From: an uncultured Bacteroidales bacterium
GTDB taxonomy: Bacteria; Bacteroidota; Bacteroidia; Bacteroidales; F082
Reading direction: 5' to 3'
Assembly: GCA_937926515.1 (NCBI GenBank)
Contig: CALAZZ010000040.1
Coordinates: 1-24,079, forward strand
Length of the DNA stretch: 24,079 bases
The notes under the pieces are model-generated. The model searched no databases. It worked only from the letters and a program-made list of their open reading frames with translations, and was not told the DNA's origin. Made by a program: the position numbers and the translations under genes. Of this stretch, positions 1-9,142 are shown in pieces; the first letter of the stretch is position 1; each line of letters starts with the position of its first letter.

Positions 1-3000
1 AATTAACCAGATCCCTTGAACGGGGCGTTTGCAGCAGGATGTCGTCAATATTCCACCAGTTGATGTTCCAGGCTTGTCCGTCATAAACGAATCCAAACTG
101 GAATTCATCAGCACCTACACCATGATCTGTGGTCAGCAATGTAGTGTATTCTTCAGCAGGCCAACCTGTTGGGTTCACCCATTCATCAACTACATATTCA
201 ACTCCATCAGCAATTGTAACAAGTTGCAAAGTATAATCGCCACCAAAATGATTTGCAAAATGCTTAAAGCTTAGTTCAAGTTGTGTTTGTGTAAGGGTGC
301 TCATCATAGGTGAAAGGAAATAGAATCTGTTCAGTGTATTGGGTGACCAGTAGAACCGTACTTCCGGAGCAGTACCTCCGGCAAGGTTAGTCTGGCTGAT
401 TTGCCAGTTTCCTGTGGCCGGTGCGGCTGTCCACTCATCAATACCTTCTGAGAAATCTTCAAAGAAAGGTTCAAATGGAATGACACTGCCTGAGCGCCAT
501 GTGGCAAAACCGGTTGGGGTTACATACAGGTCAGATACAGGCAATAGCATTTCTTGGAGTATCCATTCGAAATCAATTGGGATTTCAATGACAACATCTG
601 TCAATTCAACCGGGGCAAAGCCAAGCAGTTCAACAGAGATGTCATAGGTGCCTTTGCGGAAATCTTCCCAAAGATAATACCCTGTTTCATCTAATTCAAC
701 AGTGTAGGATACTTCCAGGTCAGGTTCTGAAGTATTTACAAACAACACGTTTGTGCCTTCAGGGCTGTCGTCGGAATTGGTCTGTACCATAACGGAAACC
801 ATGGTGGTCATGTTCTTGTCGAGGCAATTGGAGAATTCCACCTCTGATTCATTTTCTTCATACACAGCCTCAACACCCCATTTGTAAACGCCTGAGGCAG
901 CAGTGCCCCATGTATTGTCATTAAATGTAGTGTCAAGAGTGAATCCGATAAACTGAAGATTACCACCGTCTTCACATGAAGTGCGATATACATTATAACC
1001 TGCCAGTGTGGGTTCTGGCATGCTGCGTACAACCTCATCAGTAATGGAAACATTGTCCACAGCCCAATACCATGCCCAACTGCTACCATCATCATAATTA
1101 AATCTTACCTGGAAGTTTGAGTTGACATAGTCAGATACATCAAGAACCTGATGATTTGGAGCGGTCCAGCTACCAATGGTTGCGGTTTGATTCAGAACTG
1201 TAACCCAATCAGAGCCGTCGTAAACTTCAACCCTGCCATATGAAGCTGCACCAAGATGGTTATAATATTGGTCAAATTCAACAAATAAGGTACTGGCAGA
1301 TGCTGCATTTACAGAAGGAGAAGTAAGCAAGCCATGCAATTGGCCGGCTGCACTACCTGCTGCATCAGAGTCAATGATCATATATGGCGTGCCGGTCAGA
1401 GGTCTGGCAGCTGTATTAACAAAATGTACCCAATTCTGGGAGGCAGTTGCATTTGGTCCAAAGTCAATGTCCCAATCATCTGGCAATCCATCATTGAAAT
1501 CTTCGAAGAAAGGTTCAAATGTACTTGGAGGCCTCCACCTGATTTCAACGGTGTTGTCGGTAAGCTCTACAGCTACCACATCATTTACAGGATAAGGGAA
1601 TTCCATCAATACAAAATCTTGTGTTACTGAGCCAGCTTCAGGAATGACGATTCCTTCAAGCATTTCAGAAATATAACCACCTGCGCTTACTTCATAGTCA
1701 TAGGTGCCTGCAATAACAGATCCATTATATTGACCTGAAGCATTGGTGGTAAAGCTGAAACTGTTTACATCATTGTAAATCATGATGGTTGCACCTTCAA
1801 CAGGTTCACCACCAAGGTATGGGGCTTGAACAACAGTACCATCCACAGATGCATTGCCTGTTACTTCAACTGAAGCACAAACAGCATCCTGGCATGATTC
1901 AGCACCACTTTCAAACACAAATGTGATGCAATATTCAAACATTCCAAATCCCAGATTTGCATCCAAATAGGAATCTCCCATTAATTCGGCAATCACCTCG
2001 CCATTACGATAGATGCGTGCAAATTCGATCTGATCTTCTTCAGCAGGGATCGTTGGAACTGTCCAGCTCATGGCAACATCATTGCTGCCAATGACTTGTT
2101 CAGCCATAAAATCGCCTGGAGAAGCATAATTGTCACACGCAATATAGGTAAAGGTATAAGCTGTTTTTTGGGATTGACCCGTGGTGTAAACAGCAGCAAC
2201 TTCAGCAAGGTATTCGTTGCCATCAACCAATACTTCGCCATTGGTACCGAACTGATACTCTTCCATTTGTGTTTCAGCTACCAATATGTTATTCAGGAAT
2301 ACCTTATAGGCTTCAAAGCCACGACCGACTTTCCTGGATGGTACGTCTGTAACAGATACATTGTCAACATTCCAATAATAAGCCCAACTACTTCCATCGT
2401 AATATTCAAACCGAACCTGGAATTCAGCATTGGCATATTCAGTTACTTCAATCACCTGGTGGTTTGGACTCGTCCATGTGCCTGATGTGGCACTTTGGAA
2501 CAGCACTTCAACCCAGTCGCTTCCATCAAATACCTCAACAATACCTCTGCTGCTGCCAAGGTGTCTGTAGTATTGGTCAAATTCCAGATAAAGGGCACCG
2601 GCATTTGACGCGTCAATCACAGGCGTGTACATGAAGCCATGAACATATAAACCTCCTAAACCTGCAGCATCAGAGTCAATCCTCATATAAGGGGTATCAT
2701 CAATGCTTTGTGAGGCAGTTGGTTCAGCCAGGAACCAATTATCATCAACTGTGGCAGTTGAGCCCAGTTCAATGGTCCAGTCAGCAGGTATGCCATCGTC
2801 AAAATTCTCAGAGAATGGTTCAAAGGGAGCAGCTGATCCGGCGGCCCATGTAGCAAAGGCAGTTGGAGTGACATAGAGGTCAACAGGCTGGGCCAATATC
2901 TCAACGAGCACCCAATTAAAAGTGGCTTCATCAAAGATTTCCACTCCTGTGTAGTTATGAGGTTCATGTCCAAACAATGAAACATGAATATCATAAACGC

Positions 3001-3655
3001 CTTTACGGAAGTCATCCCTGGTGAAGCTGCCGCTTGCAGGCAATAATGCCGAATACACCAGCTCCAGATCAGGTTCTGAAGTGTTGGTAAATTCTACCAA
3101 TGTTCCAGCCGGACTGTCACCTGAGTTTGTCTGAGCATTGACGGTTACGGTAGTTGTCATTTCTTTATCTAAAGTGTTTGAGGCAGTTGGATCTGATTCG
3201 CCCATATCGTAAACAACTACGACATGCCAGCGATAGACACCCCATTCCTGATCTCCCCATGCAAAATCGACAAATTGTGACTGAGAAGTTGTTCCAAGCA
3301 GCTCCATTGAGCCGGGAAGGTATACCTGCTCACGCCACACTTGGTAGCCAACCACCTCCCTGCTACTGACATTGCTGCCATTAGAAGTGATGCTGTTGTC
3401 AATCAGGAATGATTCCCAGTGTTTGTCAATCTGCTGCTGGGTCATTCCATCAGTATTGAATGGATAGGGATCAGGGATGAATTCATCCAGATCGAAGCCC
3501 CATTGCAGAAGTACTTGCTCAGAAGTCATTTCTGAGGCAATTACGAAGTCAACAGGATCAGGATAATCCTGCGCGTTGACCAAGGAGCCCGTCATAAGAA
3601 ACATGCTTAAGACCAGGCTCATAAGCCATCGATAAGTAGATAATTTGTTTTTCAT
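1..3655 (-). CDS. Giant secreted multidomain protein (Fn3-like + choice-of-anchor J + carboxypeptidase-regulatory-like), partial
   Basis: An open frame of at least 1218 codons starts at ATG 3655 and has no stop before the left edge, so the C-terminus is missing. It opens with a Sec signal peptide (MKNKLSTYRW, hydrophobic core, end near VNAQ). Order of parts: Fn3-like (about 60-155), a LDKEMTTT..DFRKGVYDI segment (about 161-255), J module 1 (276-436), Fn3-like (about 440-600), carboxypeptidase-regulatory-like (about 596-685), J module 2 (712-873), Fn3-like, a second LDKNMTT..DFRKGTYDI segment (about 942-1035), and J module 3 (1059-1207). Choice-of-anchor J modules are MAM-like jelly rolls found in secreted Bacteroidota proteins. 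The protein is probably a T9SS-exported surface protein, but that is inferred because the C-terminal sorting domain lies outside the window. It is the last visible gene downstream of the sigma/FecR locus. Specific function and ligand are unknown. Confidence 0.88.
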   Translation of the reverse strand, partial: MKNKLSTYRWLMSLVLSMFLMTGSLVNAQDYPDPVDFVIASEMTSEQVLLQWGFDLDEFIPDPYPFNTDGMTQQQIDKHWESFLIDNSITSNGSNVSSREVVGYQVWREQVYLPGSMELLGTTSQSQFVDFAWGDQEWGVYRWHVVVVYDMGESDPTASNTLDKEMTTTVTVNAQTNSGDSPAGTLVEFTNTSEPDLELVYSALLPASGSFTRDDFRKGVYDIHVSLFGHEPHNYTGVEIFDEATFNWVLVEILAQPVDLYVTPTAFATWAAGSAAPFEPFSENFDDGIPADWTIELGSTATVDDNWFLAEPTASQSIDDTPYMRIDSDAAGLGGLYVHGFMYTPVIDASNAGALYLEFDQYYRHLGSSRGIVEVFDGSDWVEVLFQSATSGTWTSPNHQVIEVTEYANAEFQVRFEYYDGSSWAYYWNVDNVSVTDVPSRKVGRGFEAYKVFLNNILVAETQMEEYQFGTNGEVLVDGNEYLAEVAAVYTTGQSQKTAYTFTYIACDNYASPGDFMAEQVIGSNDVAMSWTVPTIPAEEDQIEFARIYRNGEVIAELMGDSYLDANLGFGMFEYCITFVFESGAESCQDAVCASVEVTGNASVDGTVVQAPYLGGEPVEGATIMIYNDVNSFSFTTNASGQYNGSVIAGTYDYEVSAGGYISEMLEGIVIPEAGSVTQDFVLMEFPYPVNDVVAVELTDNTVEIRWRPPSTFEPFFEDFNDGLPDDWDIDFGPNATASQNWVHFVNTAARPLTGTPYMIIDSDAAGSAAGQLHGLLTSPSVNAASASTLFVEFDQYYNHLGAASYGRVEVYDGSDWVTVLNQTATIGSWTAPNHQVLDVSDYVNSNFQVRFNYDDGSSWAWYWAVDNVSITDEVVRSMPEPTLAGYNVYRTSCEDGGNLQFIGFTLDTTFNDNTWGTAASGVYKWGVEAVYEENESEVEFSNCLDKNMTTMVSVMVQTNSDDSPEGTNVLFVNTSEPDLEVSYTVELDETGYYLWEDFRKGTYDISVELLGFAPVELTDVVIEIPIDFEWILQEMLLPVSDLYVTPTGFATWRSGSVIPFEPFFEDFSEGIDEWTAAPATGNWQISQTNLAGGTAPEVRFYWSPNTLNRFYFLSPMMSTLTQTQLELSFKHFANHFGGDYTLQLVTIADGVEYVVDEWVNPTGWPAEEYTTLLTTDHGVGADEFQFGFVYDGQAWNINWWNIDDILLQTPRSRDLVN
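35..477 (-). repeat. Choice-of-anchor J module 3 (divergent internal repeat)
   Basis: Encodes residues about 1059-1207. It starts FEPFFEDFSEGIDEW and ends NINWWNIDDILLQT, keeping the module borders, but its interior differs from modules 1 and 2 (for example FYFLSPMMSTL and ELSFKHFANHFGG). It is preceded by SDLYVTPTGFATW, matching DLYVTPTAFATW before module 1. Confidence 0.7.
1035..1518 (-). repeat. Choice-of-anchor J module 2 (internal protein repeat)
   Basis: Encodes residues about 712-873. It runs from FEPFFEDFNDGLPDDW through IIDSDAAG, VEFDQYYNHLG, VEVYDGSDWVTV and APNHQVLDV to YYWAVDNVSITD. It is the nearest paralogue of module 1. It sits between the Fn3 half ending TVEIRWRPP and the half beginning LAGYNVYRT. 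Confidence 0.8.
2346..2828 (-). repeat. Choice-of-anchor J module 1 (internal protein repeat)
   Basis: Encodes residues about 276-436 of the giant protein. It runs from FEPFSENFDDGIPADW through RIDSDAAG, LEFDQYYRHLG, VEVFDGSDWVEV and SPNHQVIEV to YYWNVDNVSVTD. It closely matches the module at 1035-1518, position by position. Confidence 0.8.
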
Positions 3656-4508
3656 AATTATTGAATTTAGTTAGTAATAAAAGAATTATTTATTGTCAAT
3701 TTTTGTAAGTATTTTCTTAACGGACAAATAGGCAAAAGCTAAGTGTTTTCGTTTGTTTTTCTACCTCCTTTCCATGCTCTTGAATTGTAATAATTAGATA
3801 TTCGTGAGTTATGACTTTGTTTCAGAATCGAATAAACCTGTCGTAGTAGAACCTGAACTGCATGCAATGGAAATTGCAAAAATGAGATAGTTGTGTCGCC
3901 TTGATGTACAGTCAGGCAAGAGGGGATATATGCACCAAATGACGTGCAAAGCATAAGTGTTGCTGTCGTAGGTTTATAATTCATGAAACAAGGCATTTGT
4001 CGCAGATATTTTATCCACGCTCTTATTGATGACAAATTTACGCAAGCATTACCCTTACCTCATAATGAAGAAAAAATGTTAAAATTTATTTAAATTATTT
4101 ATGAGTACTGAAAATCAAATAAATACAAAATGAATTAATTCAGAATAAATGACTTTTCTCGATCGATTAACTTATCAGGGTTAATTTGCTTATCTAAACA
4201 CATATTGCCCTGTAAATCAGTAGTTAAGCCTGCTTTACTTAGTTTATCTTTATTTGTTATTATATGAGCATCATGACATTTCATGATTCTAATAAATTAT
4301 GAATTAGAGAGTTATACAATCTCCTATTAATAATTATCGGGTATTAGGAATATCTGAATTTAGGTATACTTAATAAGTGCGGGAGTTTATTTGTCAAATT
4401 ATCTTAATGGACTTGATGCGATACTTAAAAGCTGGAAGATGATGTTTCCGATGATTGATCTCAAATAATTCAACAGCTTTGATTTCAATATCAAAAAGAT
4501 CCCTCGTA
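3656..4508. other. 853-base AT-rich intergenic region without a supported gene
   Basis: This gap lies between two minus-strand surface-protein genes. It becomes strongly AT-rich from about 4075 to 4420. The one open frame of note (3739-4035, minus) resembles no family I know. On the minus strand a TAAATTTG element (4033-4040) fits the Bacteroidota -7 consensus TAnnTTTG, which would give the giant-protein gene a leader of about 370 nucleotides, but no TTTG-like -33 partner is visible. A 7-base inverted repeat ATCATGA/TCATGAT lies at 4270-4287. I see no tRNA or clear terminator. Confidence 0.5.
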
Positions 4509-7500
4509 TTATCGGCTGATGATCATACTAAAGGTTTTGCTGCTTTCAGCATTCATGACAAGAAGTAAGAATAACCCATCGGGGAGGTCTGAAACATCAA
4601 GGGTATAGAAATCTGTGTTATTTGATCCAGGGGTTATTTTTAGCTGTTTGACTGCTTGCCCCATCGTGTTATACACAGAGATCAATTCAATTCCTGTATC
4701 TAAAATATCTATAGGGATGTGCACCACACTGCTTGTTGGATTGGGATAGATCTGGCTGGATACAGGCAGTTTTGCATCGGGAACATAGACCCTGATTTTT
4801 GATTCATCTGCAATGCGAAGTGTAATATCGTTCCTCACCGGAAAGCTTGGGCTTAGGCTGATCGAAGAAGATTTTATAGTTTCAAAGCCTGCTTTTTCGG
4901 CACCGATATAATATTCTCCAAACGGCAAATTATTGAAAATAAAGTATCCGTTTGCATCGGTTAGGGTGTACTTAAGAGGTTTATTGAGCTTATCATTATA
5001 AAGAAAGATCGTGATATTTGAGACGCCTTCATTGCAGAAAGGTTGTTGCGTGAAAGTGAACCAGGGTTGGCAATAAAAATCAAATCCGGTCATCAATACA
5101 GGCCTGTTGAATTTACCTGAAATTTGGCCCTCACCAGCCGGCAACTCCATACCCCCTGAGTTCAATTCAATCTCAACATGATAGGTGTTGGCTTCAAGTG
5201 TCAGGCTGTAGGCAGTTTGCCAGTCAAGTTTATTCACAAAATAGGTAGGCAGTAGCCTGCCTACAATTGATGTGTCCGGTATGGCATAGAACAGATAATC
5301 TGATTCATACAATCCTTTGAAAATGAAGGTGCCATCTGATTCGGTATGGGTAATATCAGTAATGTGTTTGGTTGAATTAATCAATTCGGAGATGGCAAGC
5401 ACCACCGCTCCCTGAACTGGAACACCATTATTCAATACCCGGCCTTCAACTGTGAATTGTTCGCGGAGGTAAACAATGAGGGTATCGGTGTCAATTCCAC
5501 AGGATGAAATTGCTGCAACAACTAGTATTGCTTTACCCTCTTCCAGATCTGTTTCTCCAAAGAAATAGGTTGGGGTTGCCACCGAAACATCATCGAAATA
5601 ACCATCGCCCAGTGTTTCCCAATTTATTTGATCAAACTCATAAACTACCGTATTGTTAAGGTGAACGGAAGCAGACTCTGAAATGATCATATCATCACCT
5701 ATATTTACTGAAGGATCGTCTCTTAATATGATGTTAAAATGATCAACAAATACTTCTTCATCGGTTTTATTTACGGTTAAAGTTATTGTGATGAAACTGT
5801 TTATCAGATCATTCTCACCAAATATATAGGTCGGATTTAATGCCGAAGGGTTGTCGAAGTGTCCATCGCCATCAGAACTCCAAATCAGTTCTTCATAATT
5901 AAAAGGGATTGAACTCTGTGCAATATGAAATTCACCTTTGTTTTTACACACAAGGGTGTCAAGGCCCGCAAAAGGCACAGCCATTGCAAATGCAAACGGG
6001 CTTTCATGTCCCAGTAGTTGATTTATTCGCCCGAATCCTGAGTTATCAAATGCTGTTATTGCAATGTCATCTTCTATCTGACCTGATGCAAGGGTGAAGG
6101 AGGTGTCATTTGTGATAATGGGCTCGTTTATGAAACTATAATTGTTGAATGATCCTTGGTAGATGGCATAACCCATCAGGTCTTTTTCAGGGTTTTTGTT
6201 CCATGAAAGTAGAACCTTTCCATTGATCAATTGCTTTACAAACATTTGAGGTGGAGACATGGGCGCTGTGGTATCAGCCACAGGGAGTATGGGTTGGTAG
6301 TTCAGGTTTCCAAGGGCCGTATTGTCATTCTTATCCCACAGCAACAAGTCTATTTCTGTGGTATCTTCAGTTCCCCAGTAGTTATCGGTTATATTAATGT
6401 CAAATGAAACGGTATTGCGTATGGCACCTTCTTCAAGTTTATTTGCAAAAATATTGTTGTATGTCAATGAATTACCATGTGATTCGCGAAATATGACCAG
6501 GTTATTTTCATTTTCAATCAGTGTGTTATTGTTAAGTGCGACATTGCGTGCGAAAGGCTCGATTGAAATACAGTTAATGTTCTGATAAAAGCTGTTGTTT
6601 TCAATATTAAAACCATTACCCCGACGGAGCTCAACACCTCTGACGTTTTTATAGAAAATGTTATTTTTGATGATTGTGCTGTCCATCCCGCTTGAAATAC
6701 TATACCCTACCAGCTCGCTACCCAAATGAGAGAATACATTGCCAATGATCTGAATCTTATCATTGTTGAAAAACAGGGAACTGTTATCAATAAAAATACC
6801 TGATTCTGATTCACTAAAAAAGTTGTTCTCGATCAGGTTATCATAGCTTTTGCCTTGATTATCAAAACGTACCATAATGCTAATCAAGCGACTTTCCGTG
6901 ATGCGATTGTTCGATATAATATTTTCAGAAGCGAGGCTACCCAGGCCGGAAGCATGAATCTCAATTGAGTTTCTGCCATTTTTGGTAAAGATATTGTTGT
7001 CAACAGTGCAGAAAGAACTATTGAAAAGCCTGATGTCGTTAGTTGTGCCGTTACGGATGTGTGTGTTTTGTATAAGTACAAATTTACTGTTTCTAATATC
7101 GATCCCAATATCAGCATTTTCAATTGTGGCATGATCAATAATATTGTCATCTTCTTCCGTGACCGAAAAGAAACTTATTCCCAGCCAGCCCTGGGCTCCA
7201 CGAGGCCTGAAGCGAACAGAGTCTGTTATTCCATCATAATTACCAAAGACCTTTAATGAGCCTTGCTCAATAAACAAACCTGTATTGGGGTAGAATTCAA
7301 CAATTACACCGGGCATGATGACCAGTTCTATATCATCGGGAACACGCAGGTTCTCACGAACCACATAAAGATATTCAGTTGTCCAGACCTCATTCTCCTC
7401 AAGGGTACCACCCACACCTATCACCTCCTGTGAATATACCACAATTTGTGAAAACACAACAAGTATAACAAACATCCACCTACGTAATAGGATTAACGGT

Positions 7501-7532
7501 TGTGCATATTGATATTTAATTCGATCCTTCAT
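4509..7532 (-). CDS. T9SS-sorted right-handed beta-helix surface protein
   Basis: A complete 1007-residue protein. An N-terminal hydrophobic segment (about 18-34, ending VVYSQ) is the signal peptide. Residues about 65-400 carry Asn-rich parallel beta-helix coils (NNIFTKNG, NNSFYQN, NNTLIENENN) closed by NYWGTED, as in periplasmic copper-binding/NosD-like right-handed helices. Then come an Fn3-like domain (about 423-510), two related PKD-like repeats with WSSDGDGHFD (about 551) and WETLGDGYFD (about 637), two carboxypeptidase-regulatory-like domains (about 690-790 and 800-915), and a type A T9SS sorting domain from SQIYPNPTSS (about 925) to the end. It should cross the outer membrane by T9SS and be anchored or released at the surface. 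Ligand unknown; glycan binding or cleavage is possible for the helix, but no catalytic residues could be assigned. The start is 34 bases after the STN-barrel stop, so the two are probably co-transcribed. Confidence 0.9.
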   Translation of the reverse strand: MKDRIKYQYAQPLILLRRWMFVILVVFSQIVVYSQEVIGVGGTLEENEVWTTEYLYVVRENLRVPDDIELVIMPGVIVEFYPNTGLFIEQGSLKVFGNYDGITDSVRFRPRGAQGWLGISFFSVTEEDDNIIDHATIENADIGIDIRNSKFVLIQNTHIRNGTTNDIRLFNSSFCTVDNNIFTKNGRNSIEIHASGLGSLASENIISNNRITESRLISIMVRFDNQGKSYDNLIENNFFSESESGIFIDNSSLFFNNDKIQIIGNVFSHLGSELVGYSISSGMDSTIIKNNIFYKNVRGVELRRGNGFNIENNSFYQNINCISIEPFARNVALNNNTLIENENNLVIFRESHGNSLTYNNIFANKLEEGAIRNTVSFDINITDNYWGTEDTTEIDLLLWDKNDNTALGNLNYQPILPVADTTAPMSPPQMFVKQLINGKVLLSWNKNPEKDLMGYAIYQGSFNNYSFINEPIITNDTSFTLASGQIEDDIAITAFDNSGFGRINQLLGHESPFAFAMAVPFAGLDTLVCKNKGEFHIAQSSIPFNYEELIWSSDGDGHFDNPSALNPTYIFGENDLINSFITITLTVNKTDEEVFVDHFNIILRDDPSVNIGDDMIISESASVHLNNTVVYEFDQINWETLGDGYFDDVSVATPTYFFGETDLEEGKAILVVAAISSCGIDTDTLIVYLREQFTVEGRVLNNGVPVQGAVVLAISELINSTKHITDITHTESDGTFIFKGLYESDYLFYAIPDTSIVGRLLPTYFVNKLDWQTAYSLTLEANTYHVEIELNSGGMELPAGEGQISGKFNRPVLMTGFDFYCQPWFTFTQQPFCNEGVSNITIFLYNDKLNKPLKYTLTDANGYFIFNNLPFGEYYIGAEKAGFETIKSSSISLSPSFPVRNDITLRIADESKIRVYVPDAKLPVSSQIYPNPTSSVVHIPIDILDTGIELISVYNTMGQAVKQLKITPGSNNTDFYTLDVSDLPDGLFLLLVMNAESSKTFSMIISR

Positions 7533-7566
7533 TTAGCGATTGCTCAAAATATTCGATGCAAGTCCA

Positions 7567-8889
7567 TTAAAAATAATATATGAGACCAGCTTTGATCCCG
7601 AGCATATAGTATTTTTTATCTATGGGGTATTCATTTAGGGCTGATTCAAAATACCACCTTGCACCAAATTCACTAAAAATATCAAACCAGTTTCCGGCTT
7701 TGTATCTCATACCTGCGCCAAACTGATAATAAAGCAGGCTGTTCTTGAAATCATTTGGATCATATTCCTGGCCGGGAAAGTCATGAGCATCTTGTAACAA
7801 GATCCCATTATGATAGATGAGCAGGCTATTTCCCAACTTGGAATTTACAAAAACGCTGAAGTTGTTGTTTGAATAGAAGGTGTAGGCGGCGCCAATCATC
7901 AGGTCCAGATATCCGAGTCGGTTCAACTGGTTGTAATTCACTTCGCGCCTGTCAAGTGGAAGGTAGGTGGAGTCTGTAACCGGAATCCAGCTTGTATCAT
8001 TTTGAACAACCGTATAATACCAGCTTATGGTGTCAGTTTGAAAATACCCACCAACAGTTTGAACATCATGATATTGTATACGAGTGGCGAATCCGGTTAA
8101 TTGGATACCTGCTGAAAAAGTCCATTTATTCTTATTAAGCAAGAGTTCGCTGCCTAGCGAGAAATTGCGAAAGCTGTTCGATTCCGAATTCTCCACTACC
8201 GATAAGAGCGAAGAATTATTTTGACTGGCACTGGTGGTAAACCCACCATAATATTGACCGTAGTGAAATGATATTGCCCAACCATCTTCACGATTCGGTT
8301 CAAACCGAAAAATATCTTGTGAAATTTTAATAAGATCCGGCCGACGTTCACGGGGCACTTCTTTTTCGATAATGATCGTGTCCCTTATAACGAGGGTGTC
8401 AAATCTGGTTATCGTTTCATACTGAACAATGGTGTCTCTCAGAATAAGCTGCTCACCGGATGAGGTATCAACACGGTGTATTTCAGTAGGTTTTTCAAGA
8501 AGCGTATCCCGTATTTCCAATGCTCTGGCTTCGGGGAATACAACCAACTGGTTTCCGATCTGCCGGTATCCATGCCCGCTGATTGTTAGTATATCAGATA
8601 ATATTTGCCTGACAGTTTTTTCTTTGGCCTGGTAGGTGATGGCGACCGAAAAAGAAGGATCAGCCGAGTTGTAAGAAAAATTTACAGCCGCGGCCTGTGA
8701 TAATCGGTCAAGGATTACTGAAAGGGCTTCCTGGTTGGCTGAAAAATCAATGCGGACTTCATTTGATTGCTGGGCCCATGAACCGGACACACCAAATAAA
8801 GGCAGAAGGATTAGCCAACTTTTAAAGAGAAGTTTCAATTCGAATTTATGTAATCTGACATTCATGTAGGTAAAAACAGGCAATGACAT
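7567..8889 (-). CDS. STN-domain outer-membrane beta-barrel protein (candidate surface sensor)
   Basis: 440 residues from ATG 8889. ATG 8865 (residue 9, MNVRLHKFELKL) gives a more standard signal peptide ending GSWAQQ. Residues about 47-119 form an STN (secretin/TonB short N-terminal) domain: VRIDFSANQEALSVILDRL..VNFSYN..VRQILSDIL..IGNQLVV. In FecA-type receptors this domain touches the FecR anti-sigma factor. A linker (about 120-195) repeats RDT/FDT units (RDTLL, RDTIVQYE, FDTLVIRDTIII). Residues about 200-440 are alternating aromatic strands ending YYF, typical of a small outer-membrane barrel. There is no plug domain and no 22-strand receptor barrel, so it is not a normal TonB-dependent receptor. 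It sits directly after fecR and before the T9SS cargo gene. Sensor function is inferred. Confidence 0.85.
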   Translation of the reverse strand: MSLPVFTYMNVRLHKFELKLLFKSWLILLPLFGVSGSWAQQSNEVRIDFSANQEALSVILDRLSQAAAVNFSYNSADPSFSVAITYQAKEKTVRQILSDILTISGHGYRQIGNQLVVFPEARALEIRDTLLEKPTEIHRVDTSSGEQLILRDTIVQYETITRFDTLVIRDTIIIEKEVPRERRPDLIKISQDIFRFEPNREDGWAISFHYGQYYGGFTTSASQNNSSLLSVVENSESNSFRNFSLGSELLLNKNKWTFSAGIQLTGFATRIQYHDVQTVGGYFQTDTISWYYTVVQNDTSWIPVTDSTYLPLDRREVNYNQLNRLGYLDLMIGAAYTFYSNNNFSVFVNSKLGNSLLIYHNGILLQDAHDFPGQEYDPNDFKNSLLYYQFGAGMRYKAGNWFDIFSEFGARWYFESALNEYPIDKKYYMLGIKAGLIYYF

Positions 8890-8929
8890 TTATGTATGCG
8901 AAGGTATAAAAACCATCACAATTTTAATT

Positions 8930-8937
8930 CAAATTTA
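8930..8937 (-). promoter_or_regulatory. Possible -7 element upstream of the STN-barrel gene
   Basis: TAAATTTG on the minus strand fits TAnnTTTG. It lies 41 bases before ATG 8889 and 65 before ATG 8865. No TTTG-type -33 box was found at the usual distance. If real, the STN-barrel and beta-helix genes have a promoter separate from sigma/fecR; the 253-base gap (8890-9142) makes this plausible. Confidence 0.3.
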
Positions 8938-9142
8938 TTTTGAGTGTTGAAAGATTCTATAAGTAAATGCGATTGGTGATGATATCTTACTTAAAGATCA
9001 GCGGATTACATTGATAGTGAAACGAAAATTTGATCAAATTATTGGTTACCCAGCACAAAGTTCAACAGGAAACCTTTAACAATAGCTGTTAGAACCCTAA
9101 GATGGGGCATTCCAAAAAGATTAAAGTTGATTAAAAAAAAGA

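Noticed and set aside
414..2485. Plus-strand frames of 77-129 residues across the left region
   Set aside because: They are antisense to a continuous, domain-rich minus-strand frame and have no coding character of their own.
3739..4035. 98-residue minus-strand open frame in the AT-rich gap
   Set aside because: No signal peptide, domain or familiar motif; odd composition. Another frame here reads SIACSSGSTTTGLFDSETKS then stop, like a lipoprotein fragment, but it has no in-frame ATG, so neither is supported.
7567..8889. TonB-dependent receptor (SusC-like)
   Set aside because: Only the STN domain is shared; the plug, TonB box and large barrel are missing and the protein is too short.
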